This document shows positions 27,330 to 35,989 of a DNA stretch of 53,670 nt, in pieces. A model generated the notes under the pieces. It was not told the DNA's origin. It ran no database searches and saw nothing but the letters and a program-made list of their open reading frames with translations. The stretch is from Paracoccaceae bacterium (GTDB lineage: Bacteria; Pseudomonadota; Alphaproteobacteria; Rhodobacterales; Rhodobacteraceae). Position 1 is the first letter of the stretch, and every line of letters starts with the position of its first letter. Both the position numbers and the translations under genes were made by a program. The stretch is taken from positions 1 to 53,670 of the forward strand of contig JAJFIC010000010.1 of NCBI GenBank assembly GCA_021775315.1, given 5' to 3'.

Positions 27330-28553
27330 ATGAGCACAGGTGATAATCGACAAGCACCAACACAATCATCTTATGATGTTGTCATCGTTGGTGGTGCAAT
27401 GCTGGGGTCCTCAACCGCTTGGTTTTTGTCAAGCAATCCGGATTTTAACGGTAGTATTCTGGTGGTCGAAAAAGATCCAACTTACGAGGCTTGTTCAACC
27501 GCGCACACCAACAGTTGCATCCGCCAGCAATTCAGTCAGGAAATCAACGTCCGCATTTCGCAGTTTGGCGCGCAATACATCAAGGATTTTCGCACCAATA
27601 TGGGCGGTGATACACGCATTCCCGACCTGACAATCCAAAGCTATGGCTATTTGTATCTGGCGGATACCGAAGGTTTTGCAAGCGTTCTGCGGGACAGTCA
27701 CAAGGTGCAGGTCGCCGCAGGGGCTGGCACCAAATTGTTAAGCGCTGCTGATATCAAACAGGCCTATCCATTTTATAATGTCGATGACGTGGTTTTGGCC
27801 AGTCACAACCTGATCGACGAGGGGTATTGGGACGGCGGCACTGTATTTGAATGGTGGCGACGCTCAGCGCGCGGACGCGGTGTGGAATATATCGACAACG
27901 CGGTGGTTGGTATGACCAAGAATGCTGCGGGTAGTCGGGTTGAAACTGTGACGCTGGCCTCTGGCGAAAAGGTGGCGGCGGGTCATGTGGTCAACGCATC
28001 CGGGCCACGTGCGGTTTTGACCTCGCGTATGGCAGGGATCGAGCTGCCGGTAGAGCCGCGCAAGCGGTTTTCCTATGTCTTTTCAGCGGCGCAACCGATC
28101 GACGGTGACTTGCCATTGACGATTGACCCAAGTGGCGTTCACATGCGTCAGGATGGGCCAAGTACATATCTTGCAGGCTGTGCTGAGGATATTGATCTGC
28201 CGGTTGATTGCGATGACTTCAACATTGACCACAGCCTGTGGGAAGAAAAGGTTTGGCCGTCACTGGCCACCCGCATCCCGCAGTTTGAGGCGCTTAAGCT
28301 TATCAATGTCTGGGCCGGGCATTATGCTTATAATACGCTGGACCAAAACGCGATTATCGGGCCGCATGACGAGGTTGAAAACTTTATGTTCCTAAACGGG
28401 TTTTCGGGTCATGGGTTGCAACAATCCCCGGCAATGGGGCGTGGCATGTCGGAGTTGCTGATCTATGGCGAGTTCCGCAATCTTGACCTCAGCCCGTTTG
28501 GTTTTGGGCGCATCACCCGGAATGAACCCTTCGCGGAAAAAGCGGTGATTTAG
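27330..28553 (+). CDS. FAD-dependent oxidoreductase, DAO family
   Basis: The 407-residue protein has the Rossmann FAD motif YDVVIVGGAMLGSSTAWFL (residues 15-33) and continues ILVVEKDPTYEACSTAHTN, as in sarcosine/glycine-type oxidases and dehydrogenases. The C terminus has WAGHYAYNTLDQNAIIGPHDEVEN and the conserved LNGFSGHGLQQSPAMGR, the flavin-binding end of the family. The start is chosen at MSTGDNRQ behind AAGAGA; the frame continues upstream without a better start. FAD oxidoreductases of this family recur near phnW and phnX and some act on N-methylated aminoethylphosphonate, so this is a candidate for that role, but the substrate is not shown here. It is followed by an unusual double hairpin. 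Confidence 0.82.
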   Translation: MSTGDNRQAPTQSSYDVVIVGGAMLGSSTAWFLSSNPDFNGSILVVEKDPTYEACSTAHTNSCIRQQFSQEINVRISQFGAQYIKDFRTNMGGDTRIPDLTIQSYGYLYLADTEGFASVLRDSHKVQVAAGAGTKLLSAADIKQAYPFYNVDDVVLASHNLIDEGYWDGGTVFEWWRRSARGRGVEYIDNAVVGMTKNAAGSRVETVTLASGEKVAAGHVVNASGPRAVLTSRMAGIELPVEPRKRFSYVFSAAQPIDGDLPLTIDPSGVHMRQDGPSTYLAGCAEDIDLPVDCDDFNIDHSLWEEKVWPSLATRIPQFEALKLINVWAGHYAYNTLDQNAIIGPHDEVENFMFLNGFSGHGLQQSPAMGRGMSELLIYGEFRNLDLSPFGFGRITRNEPFAEKAVI

Positions 28554-28559
28554 GCCCAA

Positions 28560-28607
28560 CGCGGGTTATTCTGCCAAAACCAGAACCCGCGACGACGTGC
28601 GGGTTTT
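28560..28607 (+). terminator. Overlapping hairpins after the FAD oxidoreductase (terminator or attenuator)
   Basis: CGCGGGTT (28560-28567) can pair with AACCCGCG (28584-28591). The same second arm AACCCGC (28584-28590) can instead pair with GCGGGTT (28599-28605), which is followed by TT and a short T-rich stretch. The two structures are mutually exclusive. The first would disrupt the second. This is downstream of the oxidoreductase and 37 bases before the DMT gene, so it could attenuate read-through. Confidence 0.5.
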
Positions 28608-28643
28608 AGGTGTCGCGATTCAGGGCGTGACATCGTTGAAATC

Positions 28644-29552
28644 ATGGTGTCAGGTAATCCTCAGCACCATTTACCTGTGACTGGACCAACCCTGAAACCT
28701 CTTGATATTCTTTTAGCGCTGTCTGTGCCTGTGATTTGGGGGCTTGGCTTTACCTTTGCCAAAGCGGCCTTTGTGTTTGCCGATTTTCCGCCGATCCTGT
28801 TGATTGCCTTTCGCTTTACCCTGACTGCGTTGGTGGTGGTGCCCTTCGTCAAAATCCCTAAAGGGTATATGTGGCAGATATTTTGGATCGCGTTGGTCAG
28901 CGCAACCATTCAGTATTCACTGACCTTTACCGGGCTTGATGGGTTGAACGCATCAACCGCAATTATCGTGGTGCAGCTTGAATTTCCGTTTATGGCTTTG
29001 TTAGCCGCAATCTTTTTAAAAGACCGCCTTGGCTGGCGCGGCTCTTTTGGCGTGGCGATTGCCTTTTTGGGGATCCTTCTGATCGCCGGGCAACCGCGCC
29101 TGCAAGGCAACCTTGATGCTGTGTTTTTGGTGATCGGCGGCGCTTTTACCTGGGCGATAGGGCAAATCATGATCAAGCGGATGAACGGCGCGGTTGGGGG
29201 CTTTACCCTGATCGCATGGGTCGCGGTGTTTTCCGCGCCGCAATTGTTTGCCATGTCTTGGATATTTGAATCCGGCCAGATCGAAACCATCAAAACCACG
29301 GGTTGGATTGGTTGGGGCGTGGTGGTCTATCTGGGTTTGGTGATGACGGCCCTTGGATATGGCATCTGGTATCATCTTTTGGGCACCTACCCGGTGACCA
29401 AAGTAGGCCCTGTGCTGTTGTTGCTGCCTGTTACCAGCATCGCTGGCAGTGTTTTCATTCTGAACGAGCGTGTGGCGGGTATTGAGTTGATCGGCGCGGT
29501 CGTAGTAATCGCAGGTGTTTGGTTTGTGACCTCAAAGGGCAGGGCGGCTTAG
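28644..29552 (+). CDS. DMT-superfamily (EamA) transporter
   Basis: The 302-residue protein has ten predicted helices in two EamA repeats, beginning LDILLALSVPVIWGLGFTFAKAAF and repeating from NLDAVFLVIGGAFTWAIGQIMIKR. It ends with the typical VAGIELIGAVVVIAGVWFVTSK. It follows the FAD oxidoreductase, with a hairpin between, and could export a product or import the substrate of that enzyme. The stop overlaps the LysR gene on the other strand by 4 bases. Confidence 0.88.
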   Translation: MVSGNPQHHLPVTGPTLKPLDILLALSVPVIWGLGFTFAKAAFVFADFPPILLIAFRFTLTALVVVPFVKIPKGYMWQIFWIALVSATIQYSLTFTGLDGLNASTAIIVVQLEFPFMALLAAIFLKDRLGWRGSFGVAIAFLGILLIAGQPRLQGNLDAVFLVIGGAFTWAIGQIMIKRMNGAVGGFTLIAWVAVFSAPQLFAMSWIFESGQIETIKTTGWIGWGVVVYLGLVMTALGYGIWYHLLGTYPVTKVGPVLLLLPVTSIAGSVFILNERVAGIELIGAVVVIAGVWFVTSKGRAA

Positions 29553-30448
29553 CTGTTTCCCTGCGCCAAAACATCACTTTGCGAATGCGCGATTTCAAGA
29601 AATGCCCGGATCAGGCGCACGTCTTTTCGTTGGCTCAGACAGATCACAGATTCCGTCATAGGGATCGCCGGGCCGTCGATATAGAACCGGTGCAGACGCG
29701 CATCCTGACCATATTCGGCCTCGGAAACAAAGCCGATACCAGCACCTGAGGCCACGATTTCATGCACGGCTTCGCGGCCTTCGGCCTCAATCTTGGCGTT
29801 CAGGCGAATGCCTAGTTTCGCCGCCGCCTCTGCCAGCTTTTGCCGGGTTTTTGAGCCGCGCTCGCGCAACACCAAAGGCTGTTTTGCGATGGTTGCCAGA
29901 TCTGCCCGCGGTCGCAGGTTGCTGGCGATGCCTTTGGCGGCGAAGGCCACAATAGGCGATGAGCCAAGGTTGATTTGCACAAAATCAGCACTGGTGTGCA
30001 TATTCCCAAGCACCCCAATATCGGAGTCATAGGCGTGTAGCGCGGTCAGAACGTCCTTTGAATTGCCGGTTCGCATGGTGATGTCCACCTCGGGATAAAT
30101 CGCCCGAAATCGCGTTAAGGACTCGGTTATATGGTGCGCGCTGTCCGCGATGATGCTTAGTCGTCCCCGGGTTTGGGTGCGCGATTCCGTCAATAATTCA
30201 AGGGCTTGCGATTCAATCTCGAACAATTTGTGGGTGATGTCCAGTAATTGTGCCCCCTGCGGGGTCAGGCTGACCTGTTTGTGCTGACGGTTGAACAGGC
30301 TGGTATCATATTCGATTTCCAGTTTGCGAACCTGATCCGAAACCGCAGGCTGTGTCAGGTGCATCGCCTCGGCCGCGCGGGAAAACCCACCGGCAATCGC
30401 CACGTGATGAAAGGCGCGTAATTGGGTATATCGCATTGGATCATCCAT
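29549..30448 (-). CDS. LysR-family transcriptional regulator
   Basis: The 299-residue regulator has the LysR helix-turn-helix at residues 16-45 (HHVAIAGGFSRAAEAMHLTQ, then PAVSDQVRKLEIEYDTSLFNR) and an effector-binding domain that starts near residue 92. It is divergently placed from phnW, with 107 bases to the phnW start chosen here, so it most likely controls the phnW-phnX unit and senses an aminophosphonate or phosphonoacetaldehyde-type signal. LysR control of phnW clusters is common in proteobacteria. The effector is inferred from position only. Confidence 0.9.
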   Translation of the reverse strand: MDDPMRYTQLRAFHHVAIAGGFSRAAEAMHLTQPAVSDQVRKLEIEYDTSLFNRQHKQVSLTPQGAQLLDITHKLFEIESQALELLTESRTQTRGRLSIIADSAHHITESLTRFRAIYPEVDITMRTGNSKDVLTALHAYDSDIGVLGNMHTSADFVQINLGSSPIVAFAAKGIASNLRPRADLATIAKQPLVLRERGSKTRQKLAEAAAKLGIRLNAKIEAEGREAVHEIVASGAGIGFVSEAEYGQDARLHRFYIDGPAIPMTESVICLSQRKDVRLIRAFLEIAHSQSDVLAQGNS

Positions 30449-30459
30449 CAGAAAAATTT

Positions 30460-30489
30460 ATGTAATGATATGTTATAACGATTTTACAT
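30460..30489. promoter_or_regulatory. Candidate LysR operator between lysR and phnW
   Basis: The interval is AT-rich and holds ATGTAA (30460-30465) and TTACAT (30484-30489) as an inverted repeat, with a palindrome GTTATAAC (30472-30479) near the centre. LysR regulators bind interrupted dyads in such divergent intergenic spaces. No exact T-N11-A box can be confirmed by eye. Confidence 0.5.
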
Positions 30490-30555
30490 ATGGCTGGCCA
30501 GCCCGTTACAAATTGGCATGGCCACACACTGGCCCGCTGGGAATCGAGACTTGAT

Positions 30556-31713
30556 ATGCCGCTAAGCGCACCCAAACTGGGCGAACCTTATCTACTGACC
30601 CCGGGGCCGCTGACCACGTCCTATGCCGTGAAATCAGCGATGTTGCGGGATTGGGGGTCGTGGGATCAGGATTTTCGCGACATGACGGCAAAACTGCGGT
30701 CCATGCTGGTTGAGATCGCGGATGGTGACGATCTGGATTGCGTGCCAATTCAAGGCAGCGGCACTTTTGTGGTTGAGGCGATGCTGGGCAGTTTCGTGCC
30801 GCGCGATGGCAAAGTTCTGGTGCTGAGCAACGGGGCCTATGGCAAGCGGATCGCTGAGACGCTGGATTATCTTGGCCGCGCGAATGTTGTAATAGACAAG
30901 GGCGATTATATGCCACCGCGCGGGGACGAGGTCGCGGCGGCGTTGGCTGCTGATCCGGATATCACCGACGTTGTCGTCGTGCATTGCGAGACATCCTCGG
31001 GCATTTTGAACCCGATTGGCGAAATCTCGGATGTGACCTATGGCGCCGGGCGACGGTTGCTGATCGACAGCATGAGCAGCTTTGGCGCGATCCCTGTCGA
31101 TACCAAGTTTGAGGCTTTGGTTTCCTCTGCCAATAAATGCATCGAGGGCGTGCCGGGATTTGGGTTTGTAATTGCGTCCAAAGCCTCGCTTGCGGCCACC
31201 AAGGGGCGCAGCCATTCGCTTAGCCTCGATGTTTTTGCGCAATGGGACCATATGAACAAAACCGGACAGTGGCGGTTCACGCCCCCAACCCATGTCATTG
31301 CGGCGTTTCTGGAAGCCCTAAGGGCCCATAAATCAGAAGGCGGCGTCGCGGCGCGTGGTGCACGATACGCCAACAATCGCGACGTGGTGGTGGCGGGACT
31401 GCGCGGTCTGGGATTTGAAACCCTGCTGAAAGACCGCTGGCTGTCACCGATCATAGTAACGGTTTTCTGCCCGGAACATCCGGCGTTTTCGTTTAGTCGG
31501 TTTTACGTACTGATGGAGGAAAAGGGGTTCATCATCTATCCCGGCAAGCTGACCATTGTGGCCAGTTTCCGCATTGGTTGCATCGGGCAGATGGATGAAC
31601 ACGTCATGCATAAAGTGGTCGCTGCAACAGCCGCTGCCCTAAACGAATTGGGGGTGCCTGATGGCGCGCCACCAAAGCTGGCTTTGCTTGAAAGGGCAAA
31701 GCTGGCGGTCTGA
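30556..31713 (+). CDS. phnW: 2-Aminoethylphosphonate--pyruvate transaminase
   Basis: The 385-residue PLP enzyme moves the amino group of 2-aminoethylphosphonate to pyruvate, giving phosphonoacetaldehyde and alanine. The family start is [20 protein letters not shown], and the active region has [13 protein letters not shown], the cofactor aspartate in [13 protein letters not shown] (Asp171) and the Schiff-base lysine in [16 protein letters not shown] (Lys194). The chosen ATG gives the usual N terminus; an in-frame ATG at 30490 would overlap the putative LysR operator. It is 31 bases upstream of phnX. Confidence 0.94.
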   Translation: MPLSAPKLGEPYLLTPGPLTTSYAVKSAMLRDWGSWDQDFRDMTAKLRSMLVEIADGDDLDCVPIQGSGTFVVEAMLGSFVPRDGKVLVLSNGAYGKRIAETLDYLGRANVVIDKGDYMPPRGDEVAAALAADPDITDVVVVHCETSSGILNPIGEISDVTYGAGRRLLIDSMSSFGAIPVDTKFEALVSSANKCIEGVPGFGFVIASKASLAATKGRSHSLSLDVFAQWDHMNKTGQWRFTPPTHVIAAFLEALRAHKSEGGVAARGARYANNRDVVVAGLRGLGFETLLKDRWLSPIIVTVFCPEHPAFSFSRFYVLMEEKGFIIYPGKLTIVASFRIGCIGQMDEHVMHKVVAATAAALNELGVPDGAPPKLALLERAKLAV

Positions 31714-31744
31714 ATTTCAATCTTACAAAACAAGGAAAACACCC

Positions 31745-32593
31745 ATGAGCAAATTTGGTGACTACACATACGAGCGGCAATATCGCGGCGGCGTCAAAGC
31801 GGTTGTACTTGACTGGTCCGGCACCCTTGCCGACGCTTATGTCATTGCGCCTGCCGTTGTCTTTGTCGAGGTTTTCACATCCCAAGGTGTTGAGATTTCG
31901 ATGGAAGAGGCGCGCGGCCCAATGGGATTGCGCAAGGATTTGCACATCAAAAAACTAACGGAAGATCCGGTGATTGCAGCGCGATGGGAAAGCATCAAGG
32001 GCAAGGCCCCGGATCAGACCGATGTGGATGCGATGTTCGCGGAATTCGTTCCCGCACAGCTGGCGTGCTTGCGGAAATACACAACCCTGTTGCCGGGCGT
32101 AAAAGACGTGTGTCTTGACCTGCAAAAGCAGGGCATCAAAATCGGTGCGTCAACCGGGTTCGTCCGCTCGATGGTTGATGTGTTGCTCGAGGATTGTATC
32201 AAACAGGGTTTCACCCCGGATGCGACTGTTGCAGGCGACGAGGTGATCAACGGTGCGCGCCCTAATCCGCATATGGTTTTCAAGAACCTTGATCTGCTGA
32301 ATATTTCTGACGTGAAATCCGTGGTCAAATGCGATGACACGGTGTCAGGTATCGGCGAAGCCCAGAACGCGGGTTGTTGGGGCGTTGGGTTGGTACGCTA
32401 TTCCAATTATATGAACATCAACACACTGGAAGAAGAAGCAACCCTAAGCGAGGCCGAAATGGCGCGTCGCATGGCGAAAACGCGGACCATTCTGGAACAG
32501 GCGGGTGCGCATTACGTTATCGATTCACTGGTCGATTTGCCCGCGGTGATTGACGACATCAACGCGCGTCTGGCGCGGGGTGAAAAGCCTTAA
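31745..32593 (+). CDS. phnX: Phosphonoacetaldehyde hydrolase (phosphonatase)
   Basis: The 282-residue HAD-family enzyme splits phosphonoacetaldehyde into acetaldehyde and phosphate, breaking the C-P bond. The nucleophile is Asp23 in VLDWSGTLADAY, and the Schiff-base lysine typical of PhnX is in PMGLRKDLHIKKL (Lys64). Motif III/IV is VKCDDTVSGIGEAQNAG. Length and layout are normal. It begins behind AAGGAAAAC and belongs to the phnW transcript. The released acetaldehyde and phosphate feed central metabolism. Confidence 0.94.
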   Translation: MSKFGDYTYERQYRGGVKAVVLDWSGTLADAYVIAPAVVFVEVFTSQGVEISMEEARGPMGLRKDLHIKKLTEDPVIAARWESIKGKAPDQTDVDAMFAEFVPAQLACLRKYTTLLPGVKDVCLDLQKQGIKIGASTGFVRSMVDVLLEDCIKQGFTPDATVAGDEVINGARPNPHMVFKNLDLLNISDVKSVVKCDDTVSGIGEAQNAGCWGVGLVRYSNYMNINTLEEEATLSEAEMARRMAKTRTILEQAGAHYVIDSLVDLPAVIDDINARLARGEKP

Positions 32594-32604
32594 GAACATG
32601 ACCC

Positions 32605-32639
32605 AAACAGCCGCCCTGCGCGATTGCAGGGCGGTTTGT
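32605..32639 (+). terminator. Terminator-like hairpin after phnX
   Basis: CCGCCCTGC (32611-32619) and GCAGGGCGG (32626-32634) pair perfectly around a 6-base loop. AAAC on the left and TTTGT on the right extend the stem. The T tract is short and broken by G, so it may be inefficient. Confidence 0.6.
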
Positions 32640-32743
32640 CTGCGGGTTGGCAGAGACAGTTCCAACCTTAGATTATGCAACCCGTCGCAATGTGTATTTG
32701 CGGCGGGTAAAAATCATAGGCGCAACATTATTGATTTGACCCA

Positions 32744-33580
32744 ATGAGTGTCACAACCTTCGCAATCGTACTAAGTGCTGCAATCCTGCACGCGTCTTGG
32801 AATGCGATGCTGAAGGCCACGACCGACAAGACCGCCATGCTCGGCATGATTTCTTTTGGCCATGTTCTGACGGGTGGGGTGCTTGCCTGTTTTGTGCCGG
32901 TGCCGGACGTGGCAAGTTGGCCATATCTGGCTGGTTCGACCCTTATTCATTTTGCCTATTACTATTTGCTGGGCCGGTCGTATCGTTTGGGAGATCTTAG
33001 TCAGGTTTATCCAATTGCGCGCGGCATAGTTCCGGTTCTGGTGGCGCTTGGCGCTCAGATAACCGTGGGTGAAGCGTTACCGCTGGCGACCTGGATTGGT
33101 GTGTTGATTGTGTCGGCTGGTGTGATGTTGTTGTCGGCCGGATCATTGCTGGCGCGCAGTTCACCCGGTGTTGTTTCCATAGCGATTGTAACTGGCCTTT
33201 TCATTGCTGCCTATTCGGTGGTGGATGGCTTGGGTGTACGGCAGGCCCATGCCGCGCTGGGGTATATCGCATGGTTGTTTGTGCTGGAAATTTTTGTCGT
33301 GCTGTTTGTGATCTGGTTGCGCCACAAACAGTTGAGGCAAATGCCGCGTAAAACTTTGATGCTAGGGGTGGCTGGAGGTTTGGTCTCGGCTCTGGCTTAT
33401 GGTCTGGTGATTTATGCCAAAGAATTTTCACCACTTGGTGTGGTGTCAGCTTTGCGCGAAACCTCGGTGCTTTTTGCCTCGTTGATCGGCGTTGTTTTAC
33501 TGGGTGAACGCCCTTGGCGCAATCGTCTGGGTGCGGCGACGATTGTTGTGGTTGGCGTGGTTGTCATCGCGCTGACCTGA
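32744..33580 (+). CDS. DMT-superfamily (EamA) transporter
   Basis: The 278-residue protein has ten predicted helices in two EamA repeats. It starts FAIVLSAAILHASWNAMLKAT, and the segment YYYLLGRSYRLGDLSQVYPIARG is typical of the EamA group sometimes called phosphonate utilisation associated putative membrane protein. That name fits its place directly after phnX. The substrate is not known. The gene is separated from phnX by a hairpin and 150 bases. Confidence 0.88.
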   Translation: MSVTTFAIVLSAAILHASWNAMLKATTDKTAMLGMISFGHVLTGGVLACFVPVPDVASWPYLAGSTLIHFAYYYLLGRSYRLGDLSQVYPIARGIVPVLVALGAQITVGEALPLATWIGVLIVSAGVMLLSAGSLLARSSPGVVSIAIVTGLFIAAYSVVDGLGVRQAHAALGYIAWLFVLEIFVVLFVIWLRHKQLRQMPRKTLMLGVAGGLVSALAYGLVIYAKEFSPLGVVSALRETSVLFASLIGVVLLGERPWRNRLGAATIVVVGVVVIALT

Positions 33581-33838
33581 AACAATCCCAAGCCGAATAA
33601 AGTTGACAGGCCGCACCCACGGCGTCAGTGTTTTTGTAATCTCAAAATTTTGTCCAAATGGATGGAATCTGCCGACGTAGGCCAATGCTTCCCTTGGGAG
33701 GGGGCGAGAAGTGGTGCTGTGGGCCCTGTTGTTCATGGCGAAGCCTGCGAAAACAAAAACGCCCAAGAATAGTGTTTTATAAGTTCAAAAATATAGGGGC
33801 GTAGTCCCAACAATGAATCCAAAACAGTGAGGAATAAG

Positions 33839-35878
33839 ATGAAACAAATACTTCTTTCAGGGGTCGCGCTATTGGCGCTGTCCGGGACGGCCTTTGCGGC
33901 CTGTCCGGCAGTGACTGTTGCCGATCCGATGGGTATTGCTGCGGGGTCTTTTCCGCAACAATATGAGCTAGGCGAATTTGAATCGCTGGCCAGTTGTAAA
34001 CTGGAATTCTCGGCAAACCCGGCAGCTGCCGAGATGAATGCCAGAATCCGGGGCAATGGTGATCTGCCATCCCTGACCGACCGCTTGCCGACCGAGCCGC
34101 TGGTCGTCGCACCTTACGCGTCCATTGGCCACTATGGCGGAACGTTTGACGCGCTTTCAAATGCGACAGAGGCAGGCACATCCGACTTTATGTCGGTGCG
34201 CCACGTCAATCTTGTGCGCTTTTCCGACGATCTAAAGACGATCGTACCGAATGTTGCAAAAAGCTGGTCCTGGAATGACGACTTTACCCAACTGACATTT
34301 GTTCTGCGTGCGGGCCACAAGTGGTCGGACGGGGCACCTTTTGGCGCCGAAGATGTCGAGTTCTGGTATGAAAACCTGCAAATGGACACCAACGTTATGG
34401 AGGTTCCAAAAGGCTGGTTGCTGGCTGGCGGCGAGCCGATGACAGTTGATGTTATCGATCCGCTAACCGTGCGTTTCAACATGCCGTCGCCAAAACTGGG
34501 CTATCTCGCGCATTTTGCAAACCACTATGGCCAGGGCTTCCAGCCCAAGCATTTCCTTGGGCAATATCATCCGGACATTAACCCGGACGCCGACGCATTG
34601 GCGCAATCGCTCGGGTTTGAAAATGGCTATGATCTGATCAAAGCTTACTATGGCAGTTCCGACTGGATGGACACGCCGACACCCATGTTGGCAAAACCCG
34701 ATTTGGTTGCAGGCCTGCCGCTTGATGCAGCACCCACGTTGGAAAGCCATATCGTGATCGCTGAGAACACCGAGGGCCGGCATTTCGTCGCCAACCCTTA
34801 CTATTTCATGGTAGATACTGCGGGTCAGCAGCTTCCATACATCAACGAGATGGACGAGATATTTGTTGGTGAAAGCGAAGTGCGTTTGATCAAGCTTATC
34901 AACGGCGAAGTCGACTACAAAGCGCAAGCGTTGCAGACCGATTATGTGCCTCTACTGTTGGAAAATCAGGAAAAGGGCGGTTTTCTGATCGACCTGAAGC
35001 CTGATATCACGATGCCAACCTTTGCATTCAACGTCACCTCTGAGGACCCTGAAAAGCGCAAAGTATTTGGTGATCTGAAATTCCGTCAGGCGATGTCTGT
35101 CGCGATGAACCGCGATGAGATAAACGAAGTTGCGATGTTCGGACTGGGAACACCTCAACAATACGTTGGGTTCTCGCCTTCTCCTGATTTCATCACAGCT
35201 GAATGGGAACAGCATTTCGCGCAGTATGATCCTGCACTGGCAATGTCCCTGCTGGACGAAATCGGCGTTGTTGATAAAGACGGAGACGGGATGCGCGAAT
35301 TGCCAAATGGCGACAAGCTGATCCTGAACCTTCAGGTTGCCACACAAGGTATGTCGATCAAAATCGTCGAGCTTGTCGGGCAAACCTGGCGCGATGTTGG
35401 CATCAACAATACGGTCAAAGAGGTCACAACCGACGAGTATCGTTCGGCCCAATCCTCAAACCAACTTGATGTCACAATGTACGAGAAAAGCGTGCCTTTG
35501 ACGACGGTTCTGGGCAATCCAGAGATTTTCATCCCGCCGTTTGATAACTACTTCAACATGCGTACAGCGATGTTGTGGGGCGAATACGTTGAGTCCGACG
35601 GCGCCGCAGGTGTAAAACCACCAGCGTATGTTTACACCATGATGGACGACATCAACGCCTTCCAAGCAACGCCGGTTGGTACAGCCGAATCCGATGCTTT
35701 GGGCTTGAAACTGGTTGCGAACATGACCGGAAACCTGTTGTTCATCGGCACGGTTAAAGAGCAAAAGCCAATTTATCACTCGGCATCGCTCAAGAACTTC
35801 CCGACGTTCAATACCGCATCCTACGCGTATTACCGGACATATCCTTACCGCCCGTCGCAGTGGTTCTTTGACGAATAA
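33839..35878 (+). CDS. ABC transporter substrate-binding protein, family 5 (Opp/Dpp type)
   Basis: The 679-residue periplasmic protein has a signal peptide (MKQILLSGVALLALSGTAFAAC) and the family 5 core. The hallmark is GTPQQYVGFSPSP and the LLDEIGVVDKDGDGMREL region near residue 480. At about 680 residues it is longer than the usual 500-550, with extra sequence at both ends. It would capture an oligopeptide-sized or ester-like substrate and hand it to the permeases downstream. The ligand is not predictable; the location among phosphonate genes suggests a phosphonate conjugate. The start is chosen for the signal peptide. Confidence 0.88.
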   Translation: MKQILLSGVALLALSGTAFAACPAVTVADPMGIAAGSFPQQYELGEFESLASCKLEFSANPAAAEMNARIRGNGDLPSLTDRLPTEPLVVAPYASIGHYGGTFDALSNATEAGTSDFMSVRHVNLVRFSDDLKTIVPNVAKSWSWNDDFTQLTFVLRAGHKWSDGAPFGAEDVEFWYENLQMDTNVMEVPKGWLLAGGEPMTVDVIDPLTVRFNMPSPKLGYLAHFANHYGQGFQPKHFLGQYHPDINPDADALAQSLGFENGYDLIKAYYGSSDWMDTPTPMLAKPDLVAGLPLDAAPTLESHIVIAENTEGRHFVANPYYFMVDTAGQQLPYINEMDEIFVGESEVRLIKLINGEVDYKAQALQTDYVPLLLENQEKGGFLIDLKPDITMPTFAFNVTSEDPEKRKVFGDLKFRQAMSVAMNRDEINEVAMFGLGTPQQYVGFSPSPDFITAEWEQHFAQYDPALAMSLLDEIGVVDKDGDGMRELPNGDKLILNLQVATQGMSIKIVELVGQTWRDVGINNTVKEVTTDEYRSAQSSNQLDVTMYEKSVPLTTVLGNPEIFIPPFDNYFNMRTAMLWGEYVESDGAAGVKPPAYVYTMMDDINAFQATPVGTAESDALGLKLVANMTGNLLFIGTVKEQKPIYHSASLKNFPTFNTASYAYYRTYPYRPSQWFFDE

Positions 35879-35904
35879 GGCTCACTACGGCCAAATGTGA
35901 TCCC

Positions 35905-35936
35905 GTTGCGGGCCGGTTTACTGGCCCGCAACTTTT
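35905..35936 (+). promoter_or_regulatory. Intercistronic hairpin between the binding protein and permease genes
   Basis: GTTGCGGGCC (35905-35914) and GGCCCGCAAC (35923-35932) form a perfect 10-bp stem with an 8-base loop, followed by TTTT. It starts 27 bases after the binding-protein stop and ends 54 before the first permease. Such a structure lets most transcripts stop or be protected here, giving more binding protein than permease. Confidence 0.82.
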
Positions 35937-35989
35937 AACAAAAGGCGAACCATAATGGCTCGCATCTTGCTCTTGGGGCGCCATTATCA

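Noticed and set aside
30490-30555. In-frame upstream ATG of phnW
   Set aside because: It overlaps the likely LysR operator and adds residues not found at the start of PhnW proteins; the ATG at 30556 gives the usual N terminus. It is not completely excluded.
35272-35304. Calcium-binding-like DKDGDGMREL in the substrate-binding protein
   Set aside because: The D-x-D-G-D-G-x-R-E segment is a common feature of family 5 binding proteins, so it is not special here.
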